NCBI GenBank assembly: GCA_023248635.1
Contig: JAHFED010000009.1
Coordinates: 69,408-132,082, forward strand
Direction of reading: 5' to 3'
DNA from: Myxococcales bacterium
GTDB lineage: Bacteria; Myxococcota; UBA727; VGSZ01
Length of the DNA stretch: 62,675 nt
Part shown: positions 9,635-17,588 of the stretch, piece after piece
Numbering within the stretch: position 1 is the first letter of the stretch
How the letters are laid out: each line of letters opens with the position of its first letter
Made by a program: the position numbers and the translations under genes
Notes under the pieces: generated by a model
What the model was told of the DNA's origin: nothing
Database searches by the model: none
The model's input: only the letters and a program-made list of their open reading frames with translations

Positions 9635-11519
9635 CGCGCAGGCGTTTGGCCAGCTCTTCGCGACGTTGCTGCTCGCCCCAGAGCGTGGCGTAGAGCCCGC
9701 CAGATGCGAGCAGCTCCTCGTGGGTGCCGCGTTCGACGCCGCGCCCTTGATCGAGGCTGATGATGAGATCGGCGACCTTCAGGGCGCTCAAGCGGTGCGA
9801 CACCATGATGATCGTCGCGGCCGCCATGTGACCGCCGGCGTCGACGCCGAAGCCGCTCTGCAGCGCGCGGATGATGTTCTGCTCCGTTTCGACGTCGACG
9901 GCGGAGAGACAGTCGTCGAGGAGCAAGATGGCGGGTCGCGCGAGCAGGGCCCGCCCCAGCGCCACCCGTTGTCGTTGTCCCCCGGACAAGGTCACGCCGC
10001 GCTCGCCAACGATGGTCTGCAATCCCTGGGGAAAGCGCTCGACGTCGCGGCGCAGATCCACGAGGTCGACGACGGCTTCGACGTCGGCGTCGGTGGCGGC
10101 GGCCGCGCCAAAGACGAGGTTCTCTCTCAAAGTAGCGGAGAACAGGAAGCCATCTTCGGGCACCACGGCAACCCCACCAGGGGCCTGGCGCAGGGCACTC
10201 AGGTGCCAGTCGATGACGTCGACGTCGTCGATGCGGATCTGACCGCGCTCGACGGGGAGCTGGCGGGCGATGGCCTTGAGCAAGAGGGACTTGCCCGAAC
10301 CAATTTTGCCGACGACGCCGACGAAGGATCCCGCTGGAACAGAGATCGACAGGTCATCGACCCCGCGCCGGGGCGGCGCACCGACATTCACCACGAGCCC
10401 GCTCACCTTGATGGGGCCCTGCAGGGAGTTGGCGCTGCGCCGCTGCGCGCCGTCGACGACGTCGGGGCGCGCCACCAACACCTCGTTGATGCGGCTCAAG
10501 CTGGCCTTGCCCCGTTGCCAGACCGAGAGGGTGAAGCCGAGCGCGATCATCGGCCAGGCCAGCTGCACCAGTCGGGTGTTGATCTCGACGATGTCGCCGA
10601 TGGTCATGCGTCCGGCGGCAACGGCGTAGCCACCCGAGAACAAAGCCGCTGCAGTGGCAAAGGAGGCCATCAACCCCATCAGCGGCCCCATCAAGAGGCG
10701 GATGCGCGCGAGCCTCATGGAGGTGTGAAAAACACGATCATTTTTTTCGACGAAGCGGGCGACGACGAGATCCTCTTGCGAAAACGCGCGCACCACCATC
10801 TGCCCCGCGAGGCTCTCCTGCACCACCGTCGACAGCGCTCCGATGGCGTCCTGGTTTTCCCGGGTGCGGCGAAACATGCGCTTGGACACCAGCTGGGCCG
10901 CGATGATCACCAGGGGGAAGGGAAGCAAGGAAACCGCGGCCACCTTCACGTCGAGCAGGAAGAGCAAGGGCAGGGTGACGACGACGACGAGGATGCCGTT
11001 GAGGGCGTTCAAGAGCGCAAAGCCGGCCAGTAAGCGGATGTTGGTGAGATCGTTGGTGAGACGACTCATGAGATCGCCCGTCGACGAGCGCCCGAAATAC
11101 GTCGACGAAAGGGTCGCCAGGTGGGCGAACAAGTCCTCGCGCAGCGCCCGCTCGACATCGCGGCCGGCGTTGAAGAGCACGAGGCGAGATTGGGTGCGCA
11201 CCACGCCGCCGACCACCGCCAGCGTCACGATCAAGGCGACGACGGCGCTCAGCGAGAGGGGTGCCGTGGCGCCGCGGCCTTCGACGATGTCGATGCCGAT
11301 GTTCACCAAACGCGGGACGGCGAGTGCACACAGATTCGTGAGCATCAACCACAGAAATCCGCGGGCCATCATCGGCAGCTGAGGCGAAAAGAGCATGCCG
11401 AGGGTGCGCGCCCCCGGCGACGGAGCCGTGCCCAACACCGTTGTCCCGCTCGGGCCTTCAGCCATGACTGCCACTACCACAACGAAGTGCATTGCCAGCG
11501 TGGTGCGCGTCGCCGCCAT
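9621..11519 (-). CDS. ABC exporter half-transporter (ABCB type), degenerate partner
   Basis: Half-transporter of up to 632 residues with a six-helix membrane domain (about 50-340) and an ATPase domain: Walker A GKIGSGKS (404-411), canonical signature LSGGQ (511-515), and Walker B LLLDD, in which Asp536 replaces the catalytic Glu. The H-loop MVSHR is intact. In TM287/288-type heterodimers, such a subunit contributes the Walker motifs of the non-hydrolysing site. Its stop overlaps the start of the downstream half-transporter, as expected for a stoichiometric pair. The start shown is the longest; ATG at 11462 (MAEGPSG) is also plausible and would leave more room for a promoter between this gene and the divergent lipoprotein gene at 11537. 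Confidence 0.88.
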   Translation of the reverse strand: MAATRTTLAMHFVVVVAVMAEGPSGTTVLGTAPSPGARTLGMLFSPQLPMMARGFLWLMLTNLCALAVPRLVNIGIDIVEGRGATAPLSLSAVVALIVTLAVVGGVVRTQSRLVLFNAGRDVERALREDLFAHLATLSSTYFGRSSTGDLMSRLTNDLTNIRLLAGFALLNALNGILVVVVTLPLLFLLDVKVAAVSLLPFPLVIIAAQLVSKRMFRRTRENQDAIGALSTVVQESLAGQMVVRAFSQEDLVVARFVEKNDRVFHTSMRLARIRLLMGPLMGLMASFATAAALFSGGYAVAAGRMTIGDIVEINTRLVQLAWPMIALGFTLSVWQRGKASLSRINEVLVARPDVVDGAQRRSANSLQGPIKVSGLVVNVGAPPRRGVDDLSISVPAGSFVGVVGKIGSGKSLLLKAIARQLPVERGQIRIDDVDVIDWHLSALRQAPGGVAVVPEDGFLFSATLRENLVFGAAAATDADVEAVVDLVDLRRDVERFPQGLQTIVGERGVTLSGGQRQRVALGRALLARPAILLLDDCLSAVDVETEQNIIRALQSGFGVDAGGHMAAATIIMVSHRLSALKVADLIISLDQGRGVERGTHEELLASGGLYATLWGEQQRREELAKRLRGDAA

Positions 11520-11536
11520 CTGGCATCGTGCTGCCC

Positions 11537-11944
11537 ATGACCCGACGTCTCCGCAGCCTGCTGCTCACCGCCATCGGATTGGCGTCGACAAACGCCGCCC
11601 TGTCTGCCTGCGACGGCGCCAACGGCTTCGACTGTCAGTGCTTCGCCTGCGGGGACGCCATCACGCTGACCGTGTTCGACCAAGACCGCCAGCCGCTGGC
11701 GGCAGACTGGATCGCCGAGGCGTCCTTGGACGGGGAGGACGTCGACACCTCGGCCTGCGACCCGGCTCTGCGCAACGGCGTGAACAGCTGTGGCTTCGGC
11801 TTCGATCCTGGCGTGTACGAAGTGATTGTGCGCTCCCCGCAGCGAGAAAAAGAGCTCAAGGCCCGCTTTGCTGGCAACGCCGGCCAGAACTGCTGCAACT
11901 GCATCAGCGGCGAGACCGTCGACGTCGTTTTGGAGGCTCTGTGA
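11537..11944 (+). CDS. small Cys-rich lipoprotein
   Basis: Predicted lipoprotein of 135 residues. A short basic N-terminus (MTRRLRS), a hydrophobic stretch and a lipobox ALSAC give lipidation at Cys19. The mature part has about ten further cysteines, several as close pairs (CQCFAC, NCCNC), suggesting disulfide bonds in the periplasm or on the outer membrane. The middle resembles a small beta-sandwich (ITLTVFDQDRQPL... and YEVIVRSP), but no family was recognised. The ATG at 11537 was chosen because it begins the signal peptide. The stop TGA overlaps the GTG start of the next gene (GTGA), so the two are probably co-translated. It is divergent from the ABC transporter pair. Confidence 0.7.
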   Translation: MTRRLRSLLLTAIGLASTNAALSACDGANGFDCQCFACGDAITLTVFDQDRQPLAADWIAEASLDGEDVDTSACDPALRNGVNSCGFGFDPGVYEVIVRSPQREKELKARFAGNAGQNCCNCISGETVDVVLEAL

Positions 11945-12447
11945 CCCTGGGCCTGATTTGCCCGTCGTGCAGCTCGACTTTTCGCGCAGGATTCACCCGC
12001 TGCAATTCCTGCGGCGTCAACCTCGTCGACCAGTCGATCTTCGACGCGCGACAGGCCGGGCGCGGCGATCCCAAGAAACTGCTGGCGGACCGGGCGACCA
12101 TCGCGATCGTGCACGCGGGCTTGCCGGCCTGTCGCGAGATCGAGCGCGCCCTTCTCGACGGCGGCATCCCCTGCTTCATCGACGCCACCGCCGAAGAGGG
12201 CGAGGCGCTGGCGCCCGGAGCGTTGAAGGTCGGCGTGTTCATCGCCGAAGACGACCTCGCCCGCGCGGGCGCCCTCATGAAGTCACGCTTCGAGGAGCTG
12301 GTCGCCAAAGAAGGTGTGGGCTCATTCAAGACCGACGCCATCGACCTCAGCCTTGACGAAATTGAGTGCCCGGCGTGCGCGTTCAAGGGTGCATTGAAAG
12401 AGGGGGCCTGCGGCGACTGCGGGCTCTTCTTGGGTGCGCCGACGTAG
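11941..12447 (+). CDS. double zinc-ribbon protein
   Basis: Cytoplasmic protein of 168 residues with a zinc ribbon at each end: CPSC-x14-CNSC near residues 8-28 and CPAC...CGDC at the C-terminus. The middle (residues about 45-120) looks like a ferredoxin-like domain of the DUF2007/PII-like kind, with the pattern IAIVHAGLPACREIERALLDGGIPC typical of such domains. The family is known from bacterial proteins of unknown role. The start is a GTG that overlaps the stop codon of the lipoprotein gene. Its stop lies 8 bases from the stop of the convergent HEAT-repeat gene. DUF2007 membership is an inference from pattern, not a search. Confidence 0.65.
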   Translation: MTLGLICPSCSSTFRAGFTRCNSCGVNLVDQSIFDARQAGRGDPKKLLADRATIAIVHAGLPACREIERALLDGGIPCFIDATAEEGEALAPGALKVGVFIAEDDLARAGALMKSRFEELVAKEGVGSFKTDAIDLSLDEIECPACAFKGALKEGACGDCGLFLGAPT

Positions 12448-12454
12448 CTGTCGG

Positions 12455-13276
12455 TTACTTCTTCGCGCGGTGCTGTTGGGCGTACTCGATGAAGTCCTTT
12501 GCCAGTGAGGGTCCGCAGGCGTTGACGGCGTCCTGGGCGAGCTCTTTCTCCATCGACTTGGGGATCTCGCCTTCGACCCCCGCCCCCGCCGTCGCTGAAG
12601 ACGACAAGCGCAGGATGTTGCCCGGCAGCTCGACCAGGGTCATATCACATTTGACCTCGATAATTCCGTTGCCATCTTGTACGCTCTTTTTGATCGATCG
12701 GATCTTGAGCAACAATCCGAAGCCTTTGGTGACGCCACCGCGTCGAATCGAGTAGCCGACCAGCGCTTTTCTGAGCTCACCCTCGACCACGCTCTGCAGC
12801 AGCGGCACCAGCTCGGGAATGGAGCCACCAGACAGGTCTTCGACGTTGCCGACGTCGACGTTGACGATCAAGGCCTCGAGAGTGGCGATGGCCCGTCCCA
12901 CGATGGCGCGGACGTCTTGGTCGGGGTCGCTTTTCAGCGGCAGCAATACGGCCAGGGCACCAGGATCTTGCAGGGAGGCGAGGCCGTCGACGGCGGCGCC
13001 GCGAACCGTCGGCTCGGGATCACGCAGCAGGGGCTCCAGCAACCCGCGGGTTTCGGGCTCGCCGCTCTTGGCGACGCCGGCGATGGCGATGATGCGCACT
13101 TTGATCGAGCTCGAGCTGAGGGCCTCTTTGAGCTTGGGCGCCACGGCGGCCAAGGCCGGCGACGTCGACAGAGTCGTCAACCACAGCGCCACGGCGAGCG
13201 CGCGGGCGAAGGAGTGCGCGCCGGACGGTGCCGGCGCCGCCTTGGGCGCCTTGACTTCAGCTCCGTTGGTTGACAT
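12455..13276 (-). CDS. exported HEAT-repeat protein
   Basis: Protein of 273 residues starting at ATG 13276 (MSTNGAEV). Residues 20-45 form a signal-peptide-like hydrophobic stretch ending in ALAAVA. Residues 45-130 hold two to three HEAT-like repeats (KLKEALSSSSIKVRIIAIAGVAKSG, PLLRDPEPTVRGAAVDGLASLQD, PLKSDPDQDVRAIVGRAIATL), which usually serve protein-protein contact. The C-terminal half is a beta-rich domain that recurs in myxobacterial HEAT proteins of unknown role. The open frame continues upstream to 13609, but that part crosses a palindromic repeat and the divergent tetR gene, so the internal start is preferred. Confidence 0.7.
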   Translation of the reverse strand: MSTNGAEVKAPKAAPAPSGAHSFARALAVALWLTTLSTSPALAAVAPKLKEALSSSSIKVRIIAIAGVAKSGEPETRGLLEPLLRDPEPTVRGAAVDGLASLQDPGALAVLLPLKSDPDQDVRAIVGRAIATLEALIVNVDVGNVEDLSGGSIPELVPLLQSVVEGELRKALVGYSIRRGGVTKGFGLLLKIRSIKKSVQDGNGIIEVKCDMTLVELPGNILRLSSSATAGAGVEGEIPKSMEKELAQDAVNACGPSLAKDFIEYAQQHRAKK

Positions 13277-13330
13277 GGAAATCAAACGTGGTCTCCGGCG
13301 TCCGGCCCGGCGTCGGGCGCCCTCAGTTTT

Positions 13331-13413
13331 GCATTGGACGGTCAAGACGTGGCGCGCCTTGAAGTTCAAGACGTCTCGAATGCTGTCACCGCGCCACTTG
13401 GAGTGTCCAATGC
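13331..13413. repeat. palindromic repeat (TTCAAGACG family), possible TetR operator
   Basis: Nested inverted repeats fill the gap between the HEAT gene and tetR. The outer arms are GCATTGGAC (13331-13339) and GTCCAATGC (13405-13413). The next arms are GTGGCGCG (13349-13356) and CGCGCCAC (13390-13397). The centre holds the palindrome CTTGAAGTTCAAG (13358-13370). The same core TTCAAGACG...CTTGAA recurs near rpmB and ffs (33642-34177), so this is a dispersed element. Its place directly before tetR also makes it a candidate operator. The ATG at 13410 lies inside the outer arm. Confidence 0.65.
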
Positions 13414-14207
13414 CCCCCCGCCCTGCCCGGCCCCGAGAGGGCGCATCGCGCAGCCCAGCGAGCACCGACGCCAAGGAGGCCCGGGCTGCGGCCGCTCGGC
13501 GCCGGACCACAGCGCTGTCGACGATGGCGAGCCCCGCCGCAGCCGTTCCGCGCGCGGCGCGCACGCCGACGACGCCGCAGAAGGACGACAAGCGCAAACA
13601 GATCCTCAAGGCGGCGGTGAAGGTCTTCGCCGAGAAGGGCTACCACGGCTGCCGCATCTCCGACGTCGCCGAGGAAGCGCAGGTCGCCTACGGCCTCGTC
13701 TACCACTACTACGGCAACAAAGATGGACTGTTGGCCGCCGTCTTCGACACCAATTGGAGTGTATTCGCCAAGGCCATCAACGACGTCGCCGAGCAACCCG
13801 GCCTGACGATGTTCGACAAGCTGCAACAGATCGTCGAGCTGGGCTTCCAGGCCTTCGAGATGTTCCCCCTCGTCGTCAAGGTCCTCGTCCTCGAGTTCGG
13901 CCGCAACTCCCGCTTGGGCGAAGCGCTCGAGAACCCCGCCGTCGCCGGCGTCTTCGCCTCCATCGCCCGGATCTTCGAGCAGGGGAAAAAGACCGGTGAG
14001 CTGTACGAAGGCATCGATCCCTACGCCATCAGTGTGCTCTTCATGGGCATGCTCGAGACCGCGTTCGTCTCCTTCGTCCTGACGGCGAACAGCTCGCGCT
14101 CGAAGGTTCAATCGCACATTACTGTCGACAATATGAAGGCGACCGTGCTCTCCATGTGTCAGCGGGCACTGCTCGGTGCGGTCAGCAAGAAATCCGCCGC
14201 CATCTGA
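13410..14207 (+). CDS. TetR-family transcriptional regulator
   Basis: Repressor-type protein of 265 residues. After a long basic, low-complexity leader, a helix-turn-helix appears at about residues 70-115 (ILKAAVKVFAEKGYHGCRISDVAEEAQVAYGLVYHYYGNKDGLLAAVF), the classic TetR N-terminal fold. The rest is the ligand-binding domain, with a C-terminal pattern seen in FadR-like (PsrA/FadR-type TetR) regulators of fatty acid breakdown. The ATG at 13410 has a GGAG seven bases upstream but sits inside a repeat; ATG 13524 would give a more usual length (227) but lacks a clear ribosome site. It stands first in an acyl-CoA operon, so control by an acyl-CoA is likely. Confidence 0.85.
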   Translation: MPPRPARPREGASRSPASTDAKEARAAAARRRTTALSTMASPAAAVPRAARTPTTPQKDDKRKQILKAAVKVFAEKGYHGCRISDVAEEAQVAYGLVYHYYGNKDGLLAAVFDTNWSVFAKAINDVAEQPGLTMFDKLQQIVELGFQAFEMFPLVVKVLVLEFGRNSRLGEALENPAVAGVFASIARIFEQGKKTGELYEGIDPYAISVLFMGMLETAFVSFVLTANSSRSKVQSHITVDNMKATVLSMCQRALLGAVSKKSAAI

Positions 14208-14252
14208 GTCTTCACAGCCGCAAATTTACCCACATCTGCTCCGAGGAACACC

Positions 14253-15425
14253 ATGGATTTTTCCATCAGCGCCGAACAGCACAGCCTCTATGAGGCCGCC
14301 CGGGAGCTCGGCGCCCGCGAAGTGCAGCCCTCGGTGCTCGAGCGGGACAAGTCCGAGCGCTGGGACGACGGCATCTGGAAAAAAATGGCCGCGGGCGGGC
14401 TCATCGGCGCTCCCTTCCCCGAGGAGTACGGCGGCGCCGGCCTGAGCGCCTTCGAGACCTGCCTGGTCAAAGAAGGCTTCACCTACGGCGCCCACGACGG
14501 CGGCGTCTCTTTGGCCTGGGGCGCTTCCTCGATCCTGTGCGGCGTGCCCATCTGGAAGCTCGGCACGGAAGCACACAAGAAAAGATATCTCCCGAAGATG
14601 TGCTCGGGCGAATGGATTGGTGCCTTCTGTTTGAGCGAGCCCGGATCGGGATCGGACGCCGCTTCCATGAAGACCCGCGCCGTCAAGAAAGGCGATCGAT
14701 ACATCCTCAACGGCACCAAAATGTGGATCACCAATGGTCCCATCGCGAATCACTTCATCGTCACGGCCGTCACCGATCCCGAAGCCCGCGCTTTTGGCAT
14801 CTCGACCTTCATCGTCGACAAGAGCTTCCCGGGCTTCAAGGTGGGGCAGCACATCGAAAAGATGGGCATGAACACATCGACGACGTCGGAGATCATCTTT
14901 GAGGATTGTGAGGTTCCCGAGGAGAACCTCTTGGGCGAGCTCAACGCCGGCTTCGTCGTCACGGCCAAGCTCATCTTGGGCTGGGAGCGCAGTTGCTTGC
15001 TCGCCCCGGCGCTGGGCGGACAGCGGGCCAACTACGAGGCGGCAGCCAAGTACGCAAATGATCGCGTGCAGTTCAACCGTCCCATCTCAAAGTTTCAAGC
15101 CATTCGTCACATGATCGCCGACATGAAGATTCGCTACGAGATCGGTCGCAATCTCATTCACCGGGTGGCCTGGCATCTCGACGCCCACGGCGGCGCTGAC
15201 GACGCGCCGCCCTTGCTCGAGGCGGCCATCGCCAAGGTTCAGACGTCTGAGAGCTCGCAGAAGACGGCGCGCGATACCATTCAGGTCTTCGGCGGCGTCG
15301 GCTTCACCAAAGAGTATCATGTTGAGCGCAGCTTGCGGGATTCCTTGGTGGGCACCATCGGCGCCGGCACCAGCGAGATCCAGCGCTCGATCATCGCGCG
15401 CAGCGTACTCGAGCTCGGGTTTTGA
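14253..15425 (+). CDS. acyl-CoA dehydrogenase, helix-G base type (isovaleryl/long-chain-like)
   Basis: FAD-dependent acyl-CoA dehydrogenase of 390 residues, full length for the family. FAD and substrate motifs are present: CLSEPGSGSD (126-135), WITNG (158-162), and GVGFTKEYHVER near the C-terminus. The usual C-terminal catalytic Glu is absent: the motif reads GAGTSEIQ. Instead Glu245 in GWERSCLLA aligns with the helix-G base of isovaleryl-CoA and long-chain acyl-CoA dehydrogenases. This suggests a branched or long substrate. It lies 45 bp after tetR and its stop overlaps the start of the GDCCVxC gene. It oxidises an acyl-CoA to the 2-enoyl-CoA, passing electrons to electron transfer flavoprotein (not in the window). 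Confidence 0.88.
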   Translation: MDFSISAEQHSLYEAARELGAREVQPSVLERDKSERWDDGIWKKMAAGGLIGAPFPEEYGGAGLSAFETCLVKEGFTYGAHDGGVSLAWGASSILCGVPIWKLGTEAHKKRYLPKMCSGEWIGAFCLSEPGSGSDAASMKTRAVKKGDRYILNGTKMWITNGPIANHFIVTAVTDPEARAFGISTFIVDKSFPGFKVGQHIEKMGMNTSTTSEIIFEDCEVPEENLLGELNAGFVVTAKLILGWERSCLLAPALGGQRANYEAAAKYANDRVQFNRPISKFQAIRHMIADMKIRYEIGRNLIHRVAWHLDAHGGADDAPPLLEAAIAKVQTSESSQKTARDTIQVFGGVGFTKEYHVERSLRDSLVGTIGAGTSEIQRSIIARSVLELGF

Positions 15426-15652
15426 GCCTCGCCGTGAATGCCACGCAGACCACGACGTCGTCGACGATCACTTGTCCCGGCTGCCGGCACCAGGTGGTGG
15501 AGGCCATGCCCGTCGACGCCTGCGTGGTCCGCTGGACCTGTCCTTCGTGCGCGCTGACCACCAAGCCCAAGGCCGGTGACTGCTGCGTCTTCTGCTCTTA
15601 CGCCGACATTCCATGCCCGCCGGTTCAGCAGAACCGCGCGTGCTGCAGGTGA
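15422..15652 (+). CDS. GDCCVxC-domain protein
   Basis: Small protein of 76 residues with two CxxC pairs (CPGC and CPSC) and the hallmark GDCCVFCSYADIPCPPVQ. This matches the GDCCVxC-domain family, small (seleno)proteins of unknown role, some of which have selenocysteine in this motif; all positions here are ordinary Cys. The spacing suggests metal binding or thiol redox work. The TTG start overlaps the stop of the preceding acyl-CoA dehydrogenase (TTGA), so translation is coupled; a GTG at 15434 is the alternative. Its place inside a fatty-acid operon is unusual and may reflect delivery of sulfur, metal or reducing power to a neighbour such as the radical SAM enzyme; this is inference. Confidence 0.75.
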   Translation: MSLAVNATQTTTSSTITCPGCRHQVVEAMPVDACVVRWTCPSCALTTKPKAGDCCVFCSYADIPCPPVQQNRACCR

Positions 15653-15656
15653 CCCG

Positions 15657-16799
15657 ATGGATTTCAGCACCAGCCCCGACGACGTCGCCGCCGCCACCGC
15701 CTTCGATCGCTTCTGCCAGGAGCGCCTGGCTCCGCGGGCCAAGGCCACCGACGAGGGCCTGAGCATTCCCAAGCAGAACTGGGCCGATTTGCACGAGATG
15801 GGCTTTTTCAAAATGCACTATCCCGAGGAGGTTGGTGGTTTTGAAGTGTCATGGGAAGTGCGCGCCATGGCGCAGGAGTCCCTCGCGAAAGCGTGTGCCG
15901 CTACCTTCTTGTCGACGGGGGCGTCCATCGGACTGTTCGGCGCGCCCCTGTTCGTTTACGGCTCGAAGGAGCAGAAGGAGCGCTGGCTCACGCCACTCTT
16001 GAACAACGAGATCATCGGGTGTTTCGGCCTCACCGAGCCGGACGCGGGCACCGATGTTCAGGCGATCCGCACGAGCGCGAAGAAGACCGACAAGGGTTGG
16101 ATCCTCAACGGTGAAAAGGCCCTGATCACCAACGCCCCCTGCGCCGACGTCGGCGTCATCATGGCCTACACGGACAAAGCGGCCGGCGTCGGCGGCGTCA
16201 CCATGTTCGTCGTCGACCTCAAGACGCCCGGGGTGAGCCGCAGCAAGCCCTACAAAAAGATGGGCCTGCGCGGCAGCGAGACCGGCGGGCTGGTGTTTGA
16301 AGACGTCGAGCTCGGCAACGACGCCGTCGTCGGAGAGCTGGGCCAGGGCTTCATCCAGGCCATGCAGACTCTCGAGTTGGGCCGCATCGGCATGTGTCAT
16401 TTCGGCATCGGCATCGCCGAGGCGGCCTACGACGCGTCGCGGAAGTACGCGACGCAACGCAAGGCCTTTGGCAAGCCCATCGCGCGCTTGCAGGCCGTGC
16501 ACTTCAAGATCGCCGATATGAAGATCGAGATCGACGGCGCCCGCCTCATGGCCCGTCAGTGCGCATGGCGTAAACACCAGGGCGAGCACCTCGGCTCCAT
16601 CGCGTCGGTCGCCAAGATCTACGCCACCGAGATGGCCGTGCGTGTCACCGATGCCGCAGTGCAAGTGCACGGTGGTTGGGGCTACACCGACGACAGCGTC
16701 GTCGAGCGCCTCTACCGCGACGCCCGCTTGGGACCCATCGGCGAAGGCACCAGCGAAATCCAACGCGAGCTCATCGCCCGGGATCTCCTCGATGGTTGA
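15657..16799 (+). CDS. acyl-CoA dehydrogenase, C-terminal Glu type
   Basis: Second FAD-dependent acyl-CoA dehydrogenase, 380 residues. It carries GLTEPDAGTD for FAD binding, ALITNAP, the HGGWGYTDD stretch and the C-terminal GEGTSEIQ whose Glu is the catalytic base of short- and medium-chain enzymes. It is therefore mechanistically different from the dehydrogenase two genes upstream and probably acts on another substrate. The ATG at 15657 is used because it starts the typical MDFS N-terminus and lies 4 bases after the stop of the GDCCVxC gene. Its last codons overlap the ATG of the hydratase gene (ATGGTTGA). Confidence 0.88.
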   Translation: MDFSTSPDDVAAATAFDRFCQERLAPRAKATDEGLSIPKQNWADLHEMGFFKMHYPEEVGGFEVSWEVRAMAQESLAKACAATFLSTGASIGLFGAPLFVYGSKEQKERWLTPLLNNEIIGCFGLTEPDAGTDVQAIRTSAKKTDKGWILNGEKALITNAPCADVGVIMAYTDKAAGVGGVTMFVVDLKTPGVSRSKPYKKMGLRGSETGGLVFEDVELGNDAVVGELGQGFIQAMQTLELGRIGMCHFGIGIAEAAYDASRKYATQRKAFGKPIARLQAVHFKIADMKIEIDGARLMARQCAWRKHQGEHLGSIASVAKIYATEMAVRVTDAAVQVHGGWGYTDDSVVERLYRDARLGPIGEGTSEIQRELIARDLLDG

Positions 16800-17586
16800 C
16801 TCAACTTGTTTACTCGTCGCCGACGACGCCGGCACACGCACCCTCACCCTCAACCGGCCCGAAAGGAGAAACGCGCTCTCGCCCGAGCTGGTGGAGACGC
16901 TGACGTCGTCGTTGGCGGCTGCGGATCGCGATCCTGGGGTGCGCGTGGTGCTGCTGACCGGTGCCGGCGGCGGCGACAAACAGGCCTTCTGCGCGGGCGG
17001 CGACCTCGGTGGCGGCCTGCAGGGCGACGGCTTCTTCGAGCAGCACCTGGCCCGCGGATCTTTCGCCGAGCTCTTGCTGACCTTTCGCCGCATGAAGAAG
17101 CCCACCGTCGCCGCCGTAAACGGCCTGGCGCTGGGCGGTGGCTTCGGGTTGGTGCTCGCCTGCGACCTCGCCGTCGCTGCCGACGTCGCCCGCCTGGGGA
17201 CGCCCGAGGTCAAGCGCGGCTTGTTTCCCATGATGATCGCCGCTCTCATCGATGAGGTCTTGCCCAAGAAAGCCGCCATGGAGCTGATGCTCCTGGGTGG
17301 CGAGGTGCAGGGCGGCCGCGCCTTGGAGCTCGGCATCGTCAACCGCGTCGTTCCCCAGGCCAACGTCGTCGACGAAGCGCGGGCCTTGGCCCTCCGGTTG
17401 GCGGGCATGTCGCCCGCGGTGTTGGCGCTGGGCAAGAGGGCCGTGACCCTGCAGCGCGACATGCCCTTCGAGCAGAAGCTCTCCTTCTTGCGCGATCAAC
17501 TGACGCTCAACCTTCAGCTCGAAGACGCCGCCGAAGGCATCAGCGCCTTCCTCGAGAAACGTGACCCCGTCTGGAAAGGCCGTTGA
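16792..17586 (+). CDS. enoyl-CoA hydratase/isomerase family protein
   Basis: Crotonase-fold protein of 264 residues. The oxyanion-hole motif FCAGGDL, the GLALGGGFGLVLACD helix and LGTPEVKRGLFP are visible. Of the two glutamates that enoyl-CoA hydratases use, the first (GGGCE in the classical enzyme) is Gly here, while the second (TPEV) is kept. One-Glu members often act as isomerases, or as methylglutaconyl-CoA hydratase-like enzymes. It probably acts on the product of one of the two dehydrogenases. The ATG overlaps the preceding stop by 8 bases. Its stop precedes the ATG of the carboxyltransferase gene by 2 bases. Confidence 0.82.
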   Translation: MVDSTCLLVADDAGTRTLTLNRPERRNALSPELVETLTSSLAAADRDPGVRVVLLTGAGGGDKQAFCAGGDLGGGLQGDGFFEQHLARGSFAELLLTFRRMKKPTVAAVNGLALGGGFGLVLACDLAVAADVARLGTPEVKRGLFPMMIAALIDEVLPKKAAMELMLLGGEVQGGRALELGIVNRVVPQANVVDEARALALRLAGMSPAVLALGKRAVTLQRDMPFEQKLSFLRDQLTLNLQLEDAAEGISAFLEKRDPVWKGR

Positions 17587-17588
17587 CC

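Noticed and set aside
8132-9760. Open frame of 542 codons on the plus strand
   Set aside because: Antisense to the ABC half-transporter, with no recognisable domain.
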